64,000 bases of DNA from Morinoia aosen (taxonomy: Eukaryota; Arthropoda; Malacostraca; Amphipoda; Talitridae), in NCBI GenBank assembly GCA_030386875.1, contig CM059560.1, positions 43,938,757-44,002,756 on the forward strand, written 5' to 3'. Shown here piece after piece: positions 1 to 11,086 of the stretch; position 1 is the stretch's first letter, and each line of letters opens with the position of its first letter. Position numbers and translations under genes: made by a program. Below the pieces are notes generated by a model. The model did not search any database and had not been told where the DNA came from. It was given only the letters and a program-made list of their open reading frames with translations.

Positions 1-60
1 GAGATACCTTCTGACTCCTTTGTAGGCTGTAGAGATTCCTTCTGTACTCCTTTGTGCGCT
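1..60. repeat. GTAGG marker monomer with 1-bp deletion
   Basis: The window opens with a rare marker pair: a monomer shortened by one base (CTGACTCC instead of CTGTACTCC, at 11) followed by a unit beginning GTAGGCTG (at 22) and carrying AGATTCC. The same pair with the same deletion recurs at 13481, 17736 and 30247. A version without the deletion occurs near 7957, 40723 and 53972. This marks seven starts of related higher-order blocks. Confidence 0.85.
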
Positions 61-117
61 GTAGAGATACCTTCTGTACTCCTTTGTGCGCTGTAGAGAT
101 ACCTTCTGTTCTCCTTT

Positions 118-149
118 GTACGCTGTAGAGATACCTCGTGTACTCCTTT
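118..149. repeat. Reference monomer, type V3 (CTCGTG type)
   Basis: Starts GTACGCTG as V2 does, but has CCTCGTG where V1 and V2 have CCTTCTG, giving it two CpGs. It is found almost only directly in front of a V4 monomer, as here (V4 follows at 150-181). It is sometimes followed by V1 instead, for example near 775 and 8990. Confidence 0.93.
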
Positions 150-181
150 GTACGTTCTAGAGATATTTCCTGTACTCCTTT
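150..181. repeat. Reference monomer, type V4 (TCTAGA marker)
   Basis: The most divergent common type. It starts GTACGTTCTAGAG and has ATATTTCCTG in the middle. It carries TCTAGA, absent from V1-V3 and V5. I listed 149 V4 units between 1 and 36 kb, about one per 240 bp, so roughly 260 in the window (extrapolated). V4 is also the main source of minus-strand stops, because its CTA reads as TAG in one of three frames. Its spacing, always in whole monomers except at rare indels, is the most useful marker of higher-order structure. Confidence 0.95.
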
Positions 182-213
182 GTGCGCTGTAGAGATACCT
201 TCTGTACTCCTTT
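182..213. repeat. Reference monomer, type V1 (commonest)
   Basis: Example of the canonical unit. Its hallmarks are GTGCGCTG at the start, AGATACCTTCTG in the middle and ACTCCTTT at the end. It contains GCGC and GTAC, so restriction enzymes cutting these would give a 32-bp ladder. Runs of two to eight V1 units, some with one V2 inside, make up most of the array. On the minus strand this unit has no stop codon in any frame. Confidence 0.97.
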
Positions 214-277
214 GTGCGCTGTAGAGATACCTTCTGTACTCCTTTGTGCGCTGTAGAGATACCTTCTGTACTCCTTT

Positions 278-309
278 GTACGCTGTAGAGATACCTTCTG
301 TACTCCTTT
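278..309. repeat. Reference monomer, type V2
   Basis: Differs from V1 by one transition, GTGCGC to GTACGC, near its start; the rest is canonical with CCTTCTG. V2 occurs singly among V1 units and often sits two or three units before a V3-V4 pair. It loses the GCGC site and gains a second GTAC. It is the likely one-step intermediate between V1 and V3, though that direction is inference. Confidence 0.93.
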
Positions 310-1877
310 GTGCGCTGTAGAGATACCTTCTGTACTCCTTTGTACGCTGTAGAGATACCTCGTGTACTCCTTTGTACTTTCTAGAGATATTTCCTGTACT
401 CCTTTGTGCGCTGTAGAGATACCTTCTGTACTCCTTTGTGCGCTGTAGAGATACCTTCTGTACTCCTTTGTACGCTGTAGAGATACCTCGTGTACTCCTT
501 TGTACGTTCTAGAGATATTTCCTGTACTCCTTTGTGCGCTGTAGAAATACCTTCTGTACTCCTTTGTGCGCTGTAGAGATACCTTCTGTACTCCTTTGTG
601 CGCTGTTGAGATACCTTCTGTACTCCTTTGTGCGCTGTAGAGATACCTTCTGTACTCCTTTGTGCGCTGTAGAGATACCTTCTGTACTCCTTTGTGCGCT
701 GTAGAGATACCTTCTGTACTCCTTTGTGCGCTGTAGAGATACCTTCTGTACTCCTTTGTACGCTGTAGAGATACCTCGTGTACTCCTTTGTGCGCTGTAG
801 AGATACCTTCTGTACTCCTTTGTGCGCTGTAGAGATACCTCATGTACTCCTTTGTACGCTGTAGAGATACCTTCTGCACTCCTTTGTACGCTGTAGAGAT
901 ACCTCGTGTACTCCTTTGTGCGCTGTAGAGATACCTTCTGTACTCCTTTGTACGCTGTAGAGATACCTCGTGTACTCCTATGTACGTTCTAGAGATATTT
1001 CCTGTACTTCTTTGTGCGCTGTAGAGATACCTTCTGTACTCCTTTGTGCGCTGTAGGGATACCTTCTGTACTCCTTTGTGCGCTGTAGAGATACCTTCTG
1101 TACTCCTTTGTGCGCTGTAGAGATACCTTCTGTACTCCTTTGTGCGCTGTAGAGATACCTTCTGTACTCCTTTGTACGCTGTAGAGATACCTCGTTTACT
1201 CCTTTGTACGTTCTAGAGATATTTCCTGTACTCCTTTGTGCGCTGTAGAGATACCTTCTGTACTCCTTTGTGCGCTGTAGAGATACCTTCTGTACTCCTT
1301 TGTGCGCTGTAGAGATACCTTCTGTACTCCTTTGTGCGCTGTAGAGATACCTTCTGTACTCCTTTGTGTGCTGTAGAGATACCTTCTGTACTCCTTTGTA
1401 CGCTGTAGAGATACCTCGTGTACTCCTTTGTACGTTCTAGAGATATTTCCTGTACTCCTTTGTGCGCTGTAGAGATACCTTCTGTACTCCTTTGTACGCT
1501 GTAGAGATACATTCTGTACTCCTTTGTGCGCTGTAGAGATACCTCGTGTACTCCTTTGTACGCTGTAGAGATACCTTCTGTACTCCTTTGTGCGCTGTAG
1601 AGATACCTTCTGTACTCCTTTGTGCGCTGTAGAGATACCTTCTGTACTCCTTTGTGCGCTGTAGAGATACCTTCTGTACTCTTTTGTGCGCTGTAGAGAT
1701 ACCTCGTGTACTCCTTTGTACGCTGTAGAGATACCTTCTGTACTCCTTTGTGCGCTGTAGAGATACCTTCTGTACTCCTTTGTGCGCTGTAGAGATACCT
1801 TCTGTACTCCTTTGTGCGCTGTAGAGATACATTCTGTACTCCTTTGTGCGCTGTAGAGATACCTTCTGTACTCCTTT

Positions 1878-1909
1878 GTGCGCTGTAGAGATACCTCGTG
1901 TACTCCTTT
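1878..1909. repeat. Reference monomer, type V5 (V1 start with CTCGTG)
   Basis: Combines the V1 start (GTGCGCTG) with the V3 middle (CCTCGTG). Like V3 it usually stands just before V4; here V4 follows at 1910-1941. It could come from exchange between V1 and V3 or from a separate change; the sequence does not decide which. Confidence 0.92.
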
Positions 1910-3980
1910 GTACGTTCTAGAGATATTTCCTGTACTCCTTTGTGCGCTGTAGAGATACCTTCTGTACTCCTTTGTGCGCTGTAGAGATACCTTCTGTACT
2001 CCTTTGTGCGCTGTAGAGATACCTCGTGTACTCCTTTGTACGTTCTAGAGATATTTCCTGTACTCCTTTGTGCGCTGTAGAGATACCTTCTGTACTCCTT
2101 TGTGCGCTGTAGAGATACCTTCTGTACTCCTTTGTACGCTGTAGAGATACCTCGTGTACTCCTTTGTACGTTCTAGAGATATTTCCTGTACTCCTTTGTG
2201 CGATGTAGAGATACCTTCTGTACTCCTTTGTGCGCTGTAGAGATACCTTCTGTACTCCTTTGTGCGCTGTAGAGATACCTTCTGTACTCCTTTGTGCGCT
2301 GTAGAGATACCTTCTGTACTCCTTTGTACGTTCTAGAGATATTTCCTGTACTCCTTTGTGCGCTGTAGAGATACCTTCTGTACTCCTTTGTACGCTGTAG
2401 AGATACCTCGTGTACTCCTTTGTACGTTCTAGAGATATTTCCTGTACTCCTTTGTGCGCTGTAGAGATACCTTCTGTACTCCTTTGTGCGCTGTAGAGAT
2501 ACCTTCTGTACTCCTTTGTGCGCTGTAGAGATACCTTCTGTACTCTTTTGTACGCTCTAGAGATACCTCGTGTACTCCTTTGTACGTTCTAGAGATATTT
2601 CCTGTACTCCTTTGTGCGCTGTAGAGATACCTTCTCTACTCCTTTGTGCGCTGTAGAGATACCTTCTGTACTTCTTTGTGCGCTGTAGAGATACCTTCTG
2701 TACTCCTTTGTACGCTGTAGAGATACCTTCTGTACTCCTTTGTACGCTGTAGAGATACCTTCTGTACTCCTTTGTACGCTGTAGAGATACCTCGTGAACT
2801 CCTTTGTACGTTCTAGAGATATTTCCTGTACTCCTTTGTGCGCTGTAGAGATACCTTCTGTACTCCTTTGTGCGCTGTAGAGATACCTTCTGTACTCCTT
2901 TGTACGCTGTAGAGATACCTTCTGTACTCCTTTGTGCGCTGTAGAGATACCTTCTGTACTCCTTTGTACGCTGTAGAGATACCTCGTGTACTCCTTTGTA
3001 CGTTCTAGAGATATTTCCTGTACTCCTTTGTGCGCTGTAGAGATACCTTCTGTACTCCTTTGTGCGCTGTAGAGATACCTTCTGTACTCCTTTGTGCGCT
3101 GTTGAGATACCTTCTGTACTCCTTTGTGCGCTGTAGAGATACCTTCTGTACTCCTTTGTGCGCTGTAGAGATACCTTCTGTACTCCTTTGTGCGCTGTAG
3201 AGATACCTTCTGTACTCCTTTGTGCGCTGTAGAGATACCTTCTGTACTCCTTTGTACGCTGTAGAGATACCTCGTGTACTCCTTTGTGCGCTGTAGAGAT
3301 ACCTTCTGTACTCCTTTGTGCGCTGTTAAGATACCTTCTGTACTCCTTTGTGCGCTGTAGAGATACCTTCTGTACTCCTTTGTGCGCTGTAGAGATACCT
3401 TCTGTACTCCTTTGTGCGCTGTAGAGATACCTTCTGTACTCCTTTGTGCGCTGTAGAGATACCTTCTGTACTCCTTTGTGCGCTGTAGAGATACCTCATG
3501 TACTCCTTTGTACGCTGTAGAGATACCTTCTGCACTCCTTTGTACGCTGTAGAGATACCTCGTGTACTCCTTTGTGCGCTGTAGAGATACCTTCTGTACT
3601 CCTTTGTACGCTGTAGAGATACCTCGTGTACTCCTATGTACGTTCTAGAGATATTTCCTGTACTTCTTTGTGCGCTGTAGAGATACCTTCTGTACTCCTT
3701 TGTGCGCTGTAGGGATACCTTCTGTACTTCTTTGTGCGCTGTAGAGATACCTTCTGTACTCCTTTGTGCGCTGTAGAGATACCTTCTGTACTCCTTTGTG
3801 CGCTGTAGAGATACCTTCTGTACTCCTTTGTACGCTGTAGAGATACCTCGTTTACTCCTTTGTACGTTCTAGAGATATTTCCTGTACTCCTTTGTGCGGT
3901 GTAGAGATACCTTCTGTACTCCTTTGTGCGCTGTAGAGATACCTTCTGTACTCCTTTGTGCGCTGTAGAGATACCTTCTG

Positions 3981-3995
3981 TACTCCTTTTGCGCT
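3981..3995. repeat. 1-bp register slip (-1)
   Basis: CTCCTTTTGCGC replaces CTCCTTTGTGCGC, shortening one monomer to 31 bp. The next V4 (4085) is 223 bp from the previous one rather than 224. I found only about eleven such slips in some 2,000 monomers. Confidence 0.9.
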
Positions 3996-4260
3996 GTAGA
4001 GATACCTTCTGTACTCCTTTGTGCGCTGTAGAGATACCTTCTGTACTCCTTTGTACGCTGTAGAGATACCTCGTGTACTCCTTTGTACGTTCTAGAGATA
4101 TTTCCTGTACTCCTTTGTGCGCTGTAGAGATACCTTCTGTACTCCTTTGTGCGCTGTAGAGATACCTTCTGTACTCCTTTGTGCGCTGTAGAGATACCTC
4201 GTGTACTCCTTTGTACGCTGTAGAGATACCTTCTGTACTCCTTTGTGCGCTGTAGAGATA

Positions 4261-4280
4261 CCTTCTGCCTCCTTTGTGCG
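4261..4280. repeat. 1-bp register slip (-1)
   Basis: CTGCCTCC replaces CTGTACTCC. V4 spacing across it is 479 bp, one less than 15 monomers. The monomer is 31 bp and, with the slip near 3987, distinguishes the second 2.7-kb copy from the first. Confidence 0.9.
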
Positions 4281-6730
4281 CTGTAGGGATACCTTCTGTA
4301 CTCCTTTGAGCGCTGTAGAGATACCTTCTGTACTCTTTTGTGCGCTGTAGAGATACCTCGTGTACTCCTTTGTACGCTGTAGAGATACCTTCTGTACTCC
4401 TTTGTGCGCTGTAGAGATACCTTCTGTACTCCTTTGTGCGCTGTAGCGATACCTTCTGTACTCCTTAGTGCGCTGTAGAGATACATTCTGTACTCCTTTG
4501 TGCGCTGTAGAGAAACCTTCTGTACTCCTTTGTGCGCTGTAGAGATACCTCGTGTACTCCTTTGTACGTTCTAGAGATATTTCCTGTACTCCTTTGTGCA
4601 CTGTAGAGATACCTTCTGTACTCCTCTGTGCGCTGTAGAGATACCTTCTGTACTCCTTTGTGCGCTGTAGAGATACCTCGTGTACTCCTTTGTACGTTCC
4701 AGAGATATTTCCTGTACTCCTTTGTGCGCTGTAGAGATACCTTCTGTACTCCTTTGTGCGCTGTAGAGATACCTTCTGTACTCCTTTGTGCGCTGTAGAG
4801 ATACCTTCTGTACTCCTTTGTACGCTGTAGAGATACCTTCTGTACTCCTTTGTACGCTGTAGAGATACCTCGTGTACTCCTTTGTACGTTCTAGAGATAT
4901 TTCCTGTACTCCTTTGTGCGATGTAGAGATACCTTCTGTACTCCTTTGTGCGCTGTAGAGATACCTTCTGTACTCCTTTGTGCGCTGTAGAGATACCTTC
5001 TGTACTCCTTTGTGCGCTGTAGAGATACCTTCTGTACTCCTTTGTACGTTCTAGAGATATTTCCTGTACTCCTTTGTGCGCTGTAGAGATACCTTCTGTA
5101 CTCCTTTGTACGCTGTAGAGATACCTCGTGTACTCCTTTGTACGTTCTAGAGATATTTCCTGTACTCCTTTGTGCGCTGTAGAGATACCTTCTGTACTCC
5201 TTTGTGCGCTGTAGAGATACCTTCTGTACTCCTTTGTGCGCTGTAGAGATACCTTCTGTACTCCTTTGTACGCTCTAGAGATACCTCGTGTACTCCTTTG
5301 TACGTTCTAGAGATATTTCCTGTACTCCTTTGTGCGCTGTAGAGATACCTTCTCTACTCCTTTGTGCGCTGTAGAGATACCTTCTGTACTTCTTTGTGCG
5401 CTGTAGAGATACCTTCTGTACTCCTTTGTGCGCTGTAGAGATACCTTCTGTACTCCTTTGTGCGCTGTAGAGATACCTTCTGTACTCCTTTGTACGCTGT
5501 AGAGATACCTCGTGTACTCCTTTGTACGTTCTAGAGATATTTCCTGTACTCCTTTGTGCGCTGTAGAGATACCTTCTGTACTCCTTTGTGCGCTGTAGAG
5601 ATACCTTCTGTACTCCTTTGTGCGCTGTAGAGATACCTTCTGTACTCCTTTGTGCGCTGTAGAGATACCTTCTGTACTCTTTTGTGCGCTGTAGAGATAC
5701 CTCGTGTACTCCTTTGTACGCTGTAGAGATACCTTCTGTACTCCTTTGTGCGCTGTAGAGATACCTTCTGTACTCCTTTGTGCGCTGTAGAGATACCTTC
5801 TGTACTCCTTTGTGCGCTGTAGAGATACCTTCTGTACTCCTTTGTGCGCTGTAGAGATACCTTCTGTACTCCTTTGTGCGCTGTAGAGATACCTCGTGTA
5901 CTCCTTTGTACGTTCGAGAGATATTTCCTGTACTCCTTTGTGCGCTGTAGAGATACCTTCTGTACTCCTTTGTGCGCTGTAGAGATACCTTCTGTACTCC
6001 TTTGTGCGCTGTAGAGATACCTCGTGTACTCCTTTGTACGTTCTAGAGATATTTCCTGTACTCCTTTGTGCGCTGTAGAGATACCTTCTGTACTCCTTTG
6101 TGCGCTGTAGAGATACCTTCTGTACTCCTTTGTACGCTGTAGAGATACCTCGTGTACTCCTTTGTACGTTCTAGAGATATTTCCTGTACTCCTTTGTGCG
6201 CTGTAGAGATACCTTCTGTACTCCTTTGTGCGCTGTAGAGATACCTTATGTACTCCTTTGTGCGCTGTTGAGATACCTTCTGTACGCCTTTGTGCGCTGT
6301 AGAGATACCTTCTGTACTCCTTTGTGCGCTGTAGAGATACCTTCTGTACTCCTATGTGCGCTGTAGAGATACCTTCTGTACTCCTTTGTGCGCTGTAGAG
6401 ATACCTCGTGTACTCCTTTGTACGTTCTAGAGATATTTCCTGTACTCCTTTGTGCGCTGTAGAGATACCTTCTGTACTCCTTTGTGCGCTGTAGAGATAC
6501 CTTCTGTACTCCTTTGTGCGCGGTAGAGATACCTCGTGTACTCCTTCGTACGTTCTAGAGATATTTCCTGTACTCCTTTGTGCGCTGTAGAGATACCTTC
6601 TGTACTCCTTTGTGCGCTGTAGAGATACCTTCTGTACTCCTTTGTGCGCTGTAGAGATACCTTCTGTACTCCTTTGTACGCTGTAGAGATACCTCGTGTA
6701 CTCCTTTGTGCGCTGTAGAGATACCTTCTG

Positions 6731-6745
6731 TACTCCTTCTGTGCG
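6731..6745. repeat. 1-bp register slip (+1), shared marker
   Basis: CTCCTTCTGTGCG has one extra base relative to CTCCTTTGTGCG. The V4 interval 6548-6837 is 289 bp, nine monomers plus one. The same insertion, in the same context downstream of a CTTCGTACG V4, recurs at 39785-39800 and 60681-60695, so the three sites share descent. Confidence 0.88.
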
Positions 6746-7199
6746 CTGTAGAGATACCTTCTGTACTCCTTTGTGCGCCGTAGAGATACCTTCTGTACTC
6801 CTTTGTACGCTGTAGAGATACCTCGTGTACTCCTTTGTACGTTCTAGAGATATTTCCTGTACTCCTTTGTGCGCTGTTGAGATACCTTCTGTACTCCTTT
6901 GTGCGCTGTAGAGATACCTTCTTTACTCCTTTGTGCGCTGTGGAGATACCTTCTGTACTCCTTTGTGCGCTGTAGAGATACCTTCTGTACTCCTTTCTGC
7001 GCTGTAGAGATACCTCGTGTACTCCTTTGTACGCTGTAGAGATACCTTCTGTACTCCTTTGTGCGCTGTAGAGATACCTTCTGTACTCCTTTGAACGCTG
7101 TAGAGATACCTTCTGTACTCCTTTGTGCGCTGTAGAGATACCTCGTGTACTCCTTTGTACGTTCTAGAGATATTTCCTGTACTCCTTTGTGCGCTGTAG

Positions 7200-10100
7200 A
7201 GATTCCTTCTGTACTCCTTTGTGCGCTGTAGAGATACCTTCTGTACTCCTTTGTGCGCTGTAGAGAGACCTTCTGTACTCCTTTGTGCGCTGTAGAGATA
7301 CCTTCTGTACTTCTTTGTGCGCTGTAGAGATACCTCGTGTACTCCTTTGTACGTTCTAGAGATATTTCCTGTACTCCTTTGTGCACTGTAGAGATACCTT
7401 CTGTACTCCTTTGTGCGCTGTAGAGATGCCTTCTGTACTCCTTTGCGCGCTGTAGAGATACCTTCTGTACTCCTTTGTACGCTGTAGAGATACCTTCTGT
7501 ACTCCTTTGTGCGCTGTAGAGATACCTTCTGTACTCCTTTGTACGCTGTAGAGATACCTCGTGTACTCCTTTGTACGTTCTAGAGGTATTTCCTGTACTC
7601 CTTTGTGCGCTGTAGAGATACCTTCTGAACTCCTTTGTGCGCTGTAGAGATACCTTCTGTACTCCTTTGTGCGCTGTAGAGATACCTTCTGTACTCCTTT
7701 GTGCGCTGTAGAGATACCTTCTGTACTCCTTTGTACGCTGTAGAGATACCTTCTGTACTCCTTTGTGCGCTGTAGAGATACCTTCTGTACTCCTTTGTAC
7801 GCTGTAGAGATACCTCGTGTACTCCTTTGTACGTTCTAGAGATATTTCCTGTACTCCTTTGTGCGCTGTAGAGATACCTTCTGTACTCCTTTGTGCGCTA
7901 TAGAGATACCTTCTGTACTCCTTTGTGCGCTGTAGAGATACCTTCTGTACTCCTTTGTAGGCTGTAGAGATTCCTTCTGTACTCCTTTGTGCGCTGTAGA
8001 GATACCTTCTGTACTCCTTTGTGCGCTGTAGAGATACCTTCTGTTCTCCTTTGTACGCTGTAGAGATACCTCGTGTACTCCTTTGTACGTTCTAGAGATA
8101 TTTCCTGTACTCCTTTGTGCGCTGTAGAGATACCTTCTGTACTCCTTTGTGCGCTGTAGAGATACCTTCTGTACTCCTTTGTGCGCTGTAGAGATACCTT
8201 CTGTACTCCTTTGTACGCTGTAGAGATACCTTCTGTACTCCTTTGTGCGCTGTAGAGATACCTTCTGTACTCCTTTGTACGCTGTAGAGATACCTCGTGT
8301 ACTCCTTTGTACGTTCTTGAGATATTTCCTGTACTCCTTTGTGCGCTGTAGAGATACCTTCTGTACTCCTTTGTGCGCTGTAGAGATTCCTTCTGTACTC
8401 CTTTGTGCGCTGTAGAGATACCTTCTGTACTCCTTTGTACGCTGTATAGATACCTTCTGTACTCCTTTGTGCGCTGTAGAGATACCTTCTGTACTCCTTT
8501 GTACGCTGTAGAGATACCTCGTGTACTCCTTTGTACGTTCTAGAGATATTTCCTGTACTCCTTTGTGCGCTGTAGAGATACCTTTTGTACTCCTTTGTGC
8601 GCTGTAGAGATACCTTCTGTACTCCTTTGTACGCTGTAGAGATACCTTCTGTACTCCTTTGTGCGCTGTAGAGATACCTTCTGGACTCCTTTGTACGCTG
8701 TAGAGATACCTCGTGTACTCCTTTGTACGTTCTAGAGATATTTCCTGTACTCCTTTGTGCGCTGAAGAGATACCTTCTGTACTCCTTTGTGCGCTGTAGA
8801 GATACCTTCTGTACTCCTTTGTGCGCTGTTGAGATACCTTCTGTACTGCTTTGTGCGCTGTAGAGATACCTTCTGTACTCCTTTGTGCGCTGTAGAGATA
8901 CCTTCTGTACTCCTTTGTGCGCTGTAGAGATACCTTCTGTACTCCTTTGTGCGCTGTAGAGATACCTTCTGTACTCCTTTGTACGCTGTAGAGATACCTC
9001 GTGTACTCCTTTGTGCGCTGTAGAGATACCTTCTGTACTCCTTTGTGCGCTGTTGAGATACCTTCTGTACTCCTTTGTGCGCTGTAGAGATACCTTCTGT
9101 ACTCCTTTGTGCGCTGTAGAAATACCTTCTGTACTCCTTTGTGCGCTGTAGAGATACCTTCTGTACTCCTTTGTGCGCTGTAGAGATACCTTCTCTACTC
9201 CTTTGTGCGCTGTAGAGATACCTTCTGTACTTCTTTGTGCGCTGTAGAGATACCTTCTGTACTCCTTTGTACGCTGTAGAGATACCTTCTGTACTCCTTT
9301 GTGCGCTGTAGAGATACCTTCTGTACTCCTTTGTACGCTGTAGAGATACCTCGTGTACTCCTTTGTACGTTCTAGAGAAATTTCCTGTACTCCTTTGTGC
9401 GCTGTAGAGATACTTTCTGTACTCCTTTGTGCGCTGTAGAGATACCTTCTGTACTCCTTTGTGCGCTGTAGAGATACCTTCTGTACTCCTTTGTACGCTG
9501 TAGAGATACCTTCTGTACTCCTTTGTGCGCTGTAGAGATACCTTCTGTACTCCTTTGTACACTGTAGAGATACCTCGTGTACTCCTTTGTACGTTCTAGA
9601 GATATTTCCTGTACTCCTTTGTGCGCTGTAGAGATACCTTCTGTACTCCTTTGTGCGCTGTAGAGATACCTTCTGTACTCCTTTGTGCGCTGTAGAGATA
9701 CCTTCTGTACTCCTTTGTACGCTGTAGAGATACCTTCTGTACTCCTTTGTGCGCTGTAGAGATACCTTCTGTACTCCTTTGTACGCTGTAGAGATACCTC
9801 GTGTACTCCTTTGTACGTTCTAGAGATATTTCCTGTACTCCTTTGTGCGCTGTAGAGATACCTTCTGTACTCCTTTGTGCGCTGTAGAGATACCTTCTGT
9901 ACTCCTTTGTGCGCTGTAGAGATACCTTCTGTACTCCTTTGTGCGCTGTAGAGATACCTTCTGTACTCCTTTGTACGTTCTGGAGATATTTCCTGTACTC
10001 CTTTGTGCGCTGTAGAGATACCTTCTGTACTCCTTTGTGCGCTGTAGAGATACCTTCTGTACTCCTTTGGGCGCTGTAGAGATACCTGCTGTTCTCCTTT

Positions 10101-10200
10101 GTGCGCTGTAGAGATACCTCGTGTACTCCTTTGTACGCTGTAGAGATACCTTCTGTATTCCTTTGTGCGCTGTAGAGATACCTTCTGTACTCCTTTGTGC
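7200..10200. repeat. 3.0-kb block duplicated 32.8 kb away
   Basis: V4 units from 7349 to 9973 are matched by 40115 to 42739 at a constant offset of 32,766 bp (1,024 monomers minus 2). Shared private changes include TTTGCGCGC (7445 and 40211), AGAGAAATTTCC (V4 at 9365 and 42131), GTACACTG (near 9568 and 42334), TTCTGGAGATA (9973 and 42739), and TTTGGGCGC followed by CCTGCTG (near 10068 and 42834). After about 10.2 kb the match ends. The run around 9596-11086 is the longest minus-strand open frame in the window (496 codons) and is a repeat by-product. Confidence 0.85.
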
Positions 10201-11086
10201 GCTGTAGAGATACCTCGTGCACTCCTTTGTGCGCTGTAGAGATACCTTCTGTACGCCTTTGTGCGCTGTAGAGATACCTTCTGTACTCCTTTGTACGCTG
10301 TAGAGATACCTCCTGTACTCCTTTGTACGTTCTAGAGATATTTCCTGTACTCCTTTGTGCGCTGTAGAGATACCTTCTGTACTCCTTTGTGCGCTGTAGA
10401 GATACCTTCTGTACTCCTTTGTGCGCTGTAGAGATACCTTCTGTACTCCTTTGTGCGCTGTAGAGATACCTTCTGTACTCCTTTGTACGCTGTAGAGATA
10501 CCTCGTGTACTCCTTTGTACGTTCTAGAGATATTTCCTGTACTCCTTTGTGCGCTGTAGCGATACCTTCTGTACTCCTTTGTGCGCTGTAGAGATACCTT
10601 CTTTACTCCTTTGTGCGCTGTAGAGATACCTTCTGTACTCCTTTGTGCGCTGTTGAGATACCTTCTGTACTCCTTTGTGCGCTGTAGAGATACCTTCTGT
10701 ACTCCTTTGTGCGCTGTAGAGATACCTTCTGTACTCCTTTGTGCGCTGTAGAGATACCTTCTGTACTCCTTTGTGCGCTGTAGAGATACCTTCTGTACTC
10801 CTTTGTACGCTGTAGAGATACCTCGTGTACTCCTTTGTGCGCTGTAGAGATACCTTCTGTACTCCTTTGTGCGCTGTTGAGATACCTTCTGTACTCCTTT
10901 GTGCGCTGTAGAGATACCTTCTGTACTCCTTAGTGCGCTGTAGAGATACCTTCTGTACTCCTTTGTGCGCTGTAGAGATACCTTCTGTACTCCTTTGTGC
11001 GCTGTAGAGATACCTTCTGTACTCCTTTGTGCGCTGTAGAGATACCTCATGTACTCCTTTGTACGCTGTAGAGATACCTTCTGCAC
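9596..11086 (-). other. Longest minus-strand open frame (not called as a gene)
   Basis: A 496-codon frame made only of a 32-residue repeat that passes through KGVQKVSLQR, TKEYRRYLYSA and STEGISTAHKG, the three frames of one monomer in turn. It opens because V1-V3 and V5 lack minus-strand stops in all frames, and it closes at the TAG of a V4 unit at 9596. About forty similar frames occur across the window. None has a conserved start, unique sequence, recognisable domain, splice pattern or distinct codon use. The sequence cannot exclude transcription of this strand, but coding is very unlikely. Confidence 0.85.
10200..10560. repeat. Short block shared with 52.05-52.41 kb
   Basis: CTCGTGCACTCC (10214) and CCTCCTGTACTCC (10309) recur 41,854 bp away (1,308 monomers minus 2), and the V4 pair 10325/10517 matches 52179/52371. 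Matching stops at the next V4 interval (21 versus 16 monomers). This links the left part of the array to the irregular zone. Confidence 0.75.

Larger units (their letters stand above)
800..5640. repeat. Two diverged tandem copies of a ~2.7-kb block
   Basis: V4 units at 982, 1206, 1430, 1910, 2038, 2166, 2326, 2422, 2582 and 2806 recur at 3638, 3862, 4085, 4564, 4692, 4884, 5044, 5140, 5300 and 5524. The offset is 2,656 bp (83 monomers) at first, slips to 2,654 through two 1-bp deletions near 3987 and 4266, then becomes 2,718 by gain of two monomers between 4692 and 4884. Shared private variants support homology: CTCCTATGTACG before V4, TAGGGATACC, CTCGTTTACTCC, and CTCTACTCC followed by GTACTTCTTT. 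Confidence 0.85.

Noticed and set aside
150..181. V4 AT-rich stretch (AGAGATATTTCC) as a promoter element
   Set aside because: It recurs some 260 times as part of a satellite variant; there is no adjacent gene or initiation signal.
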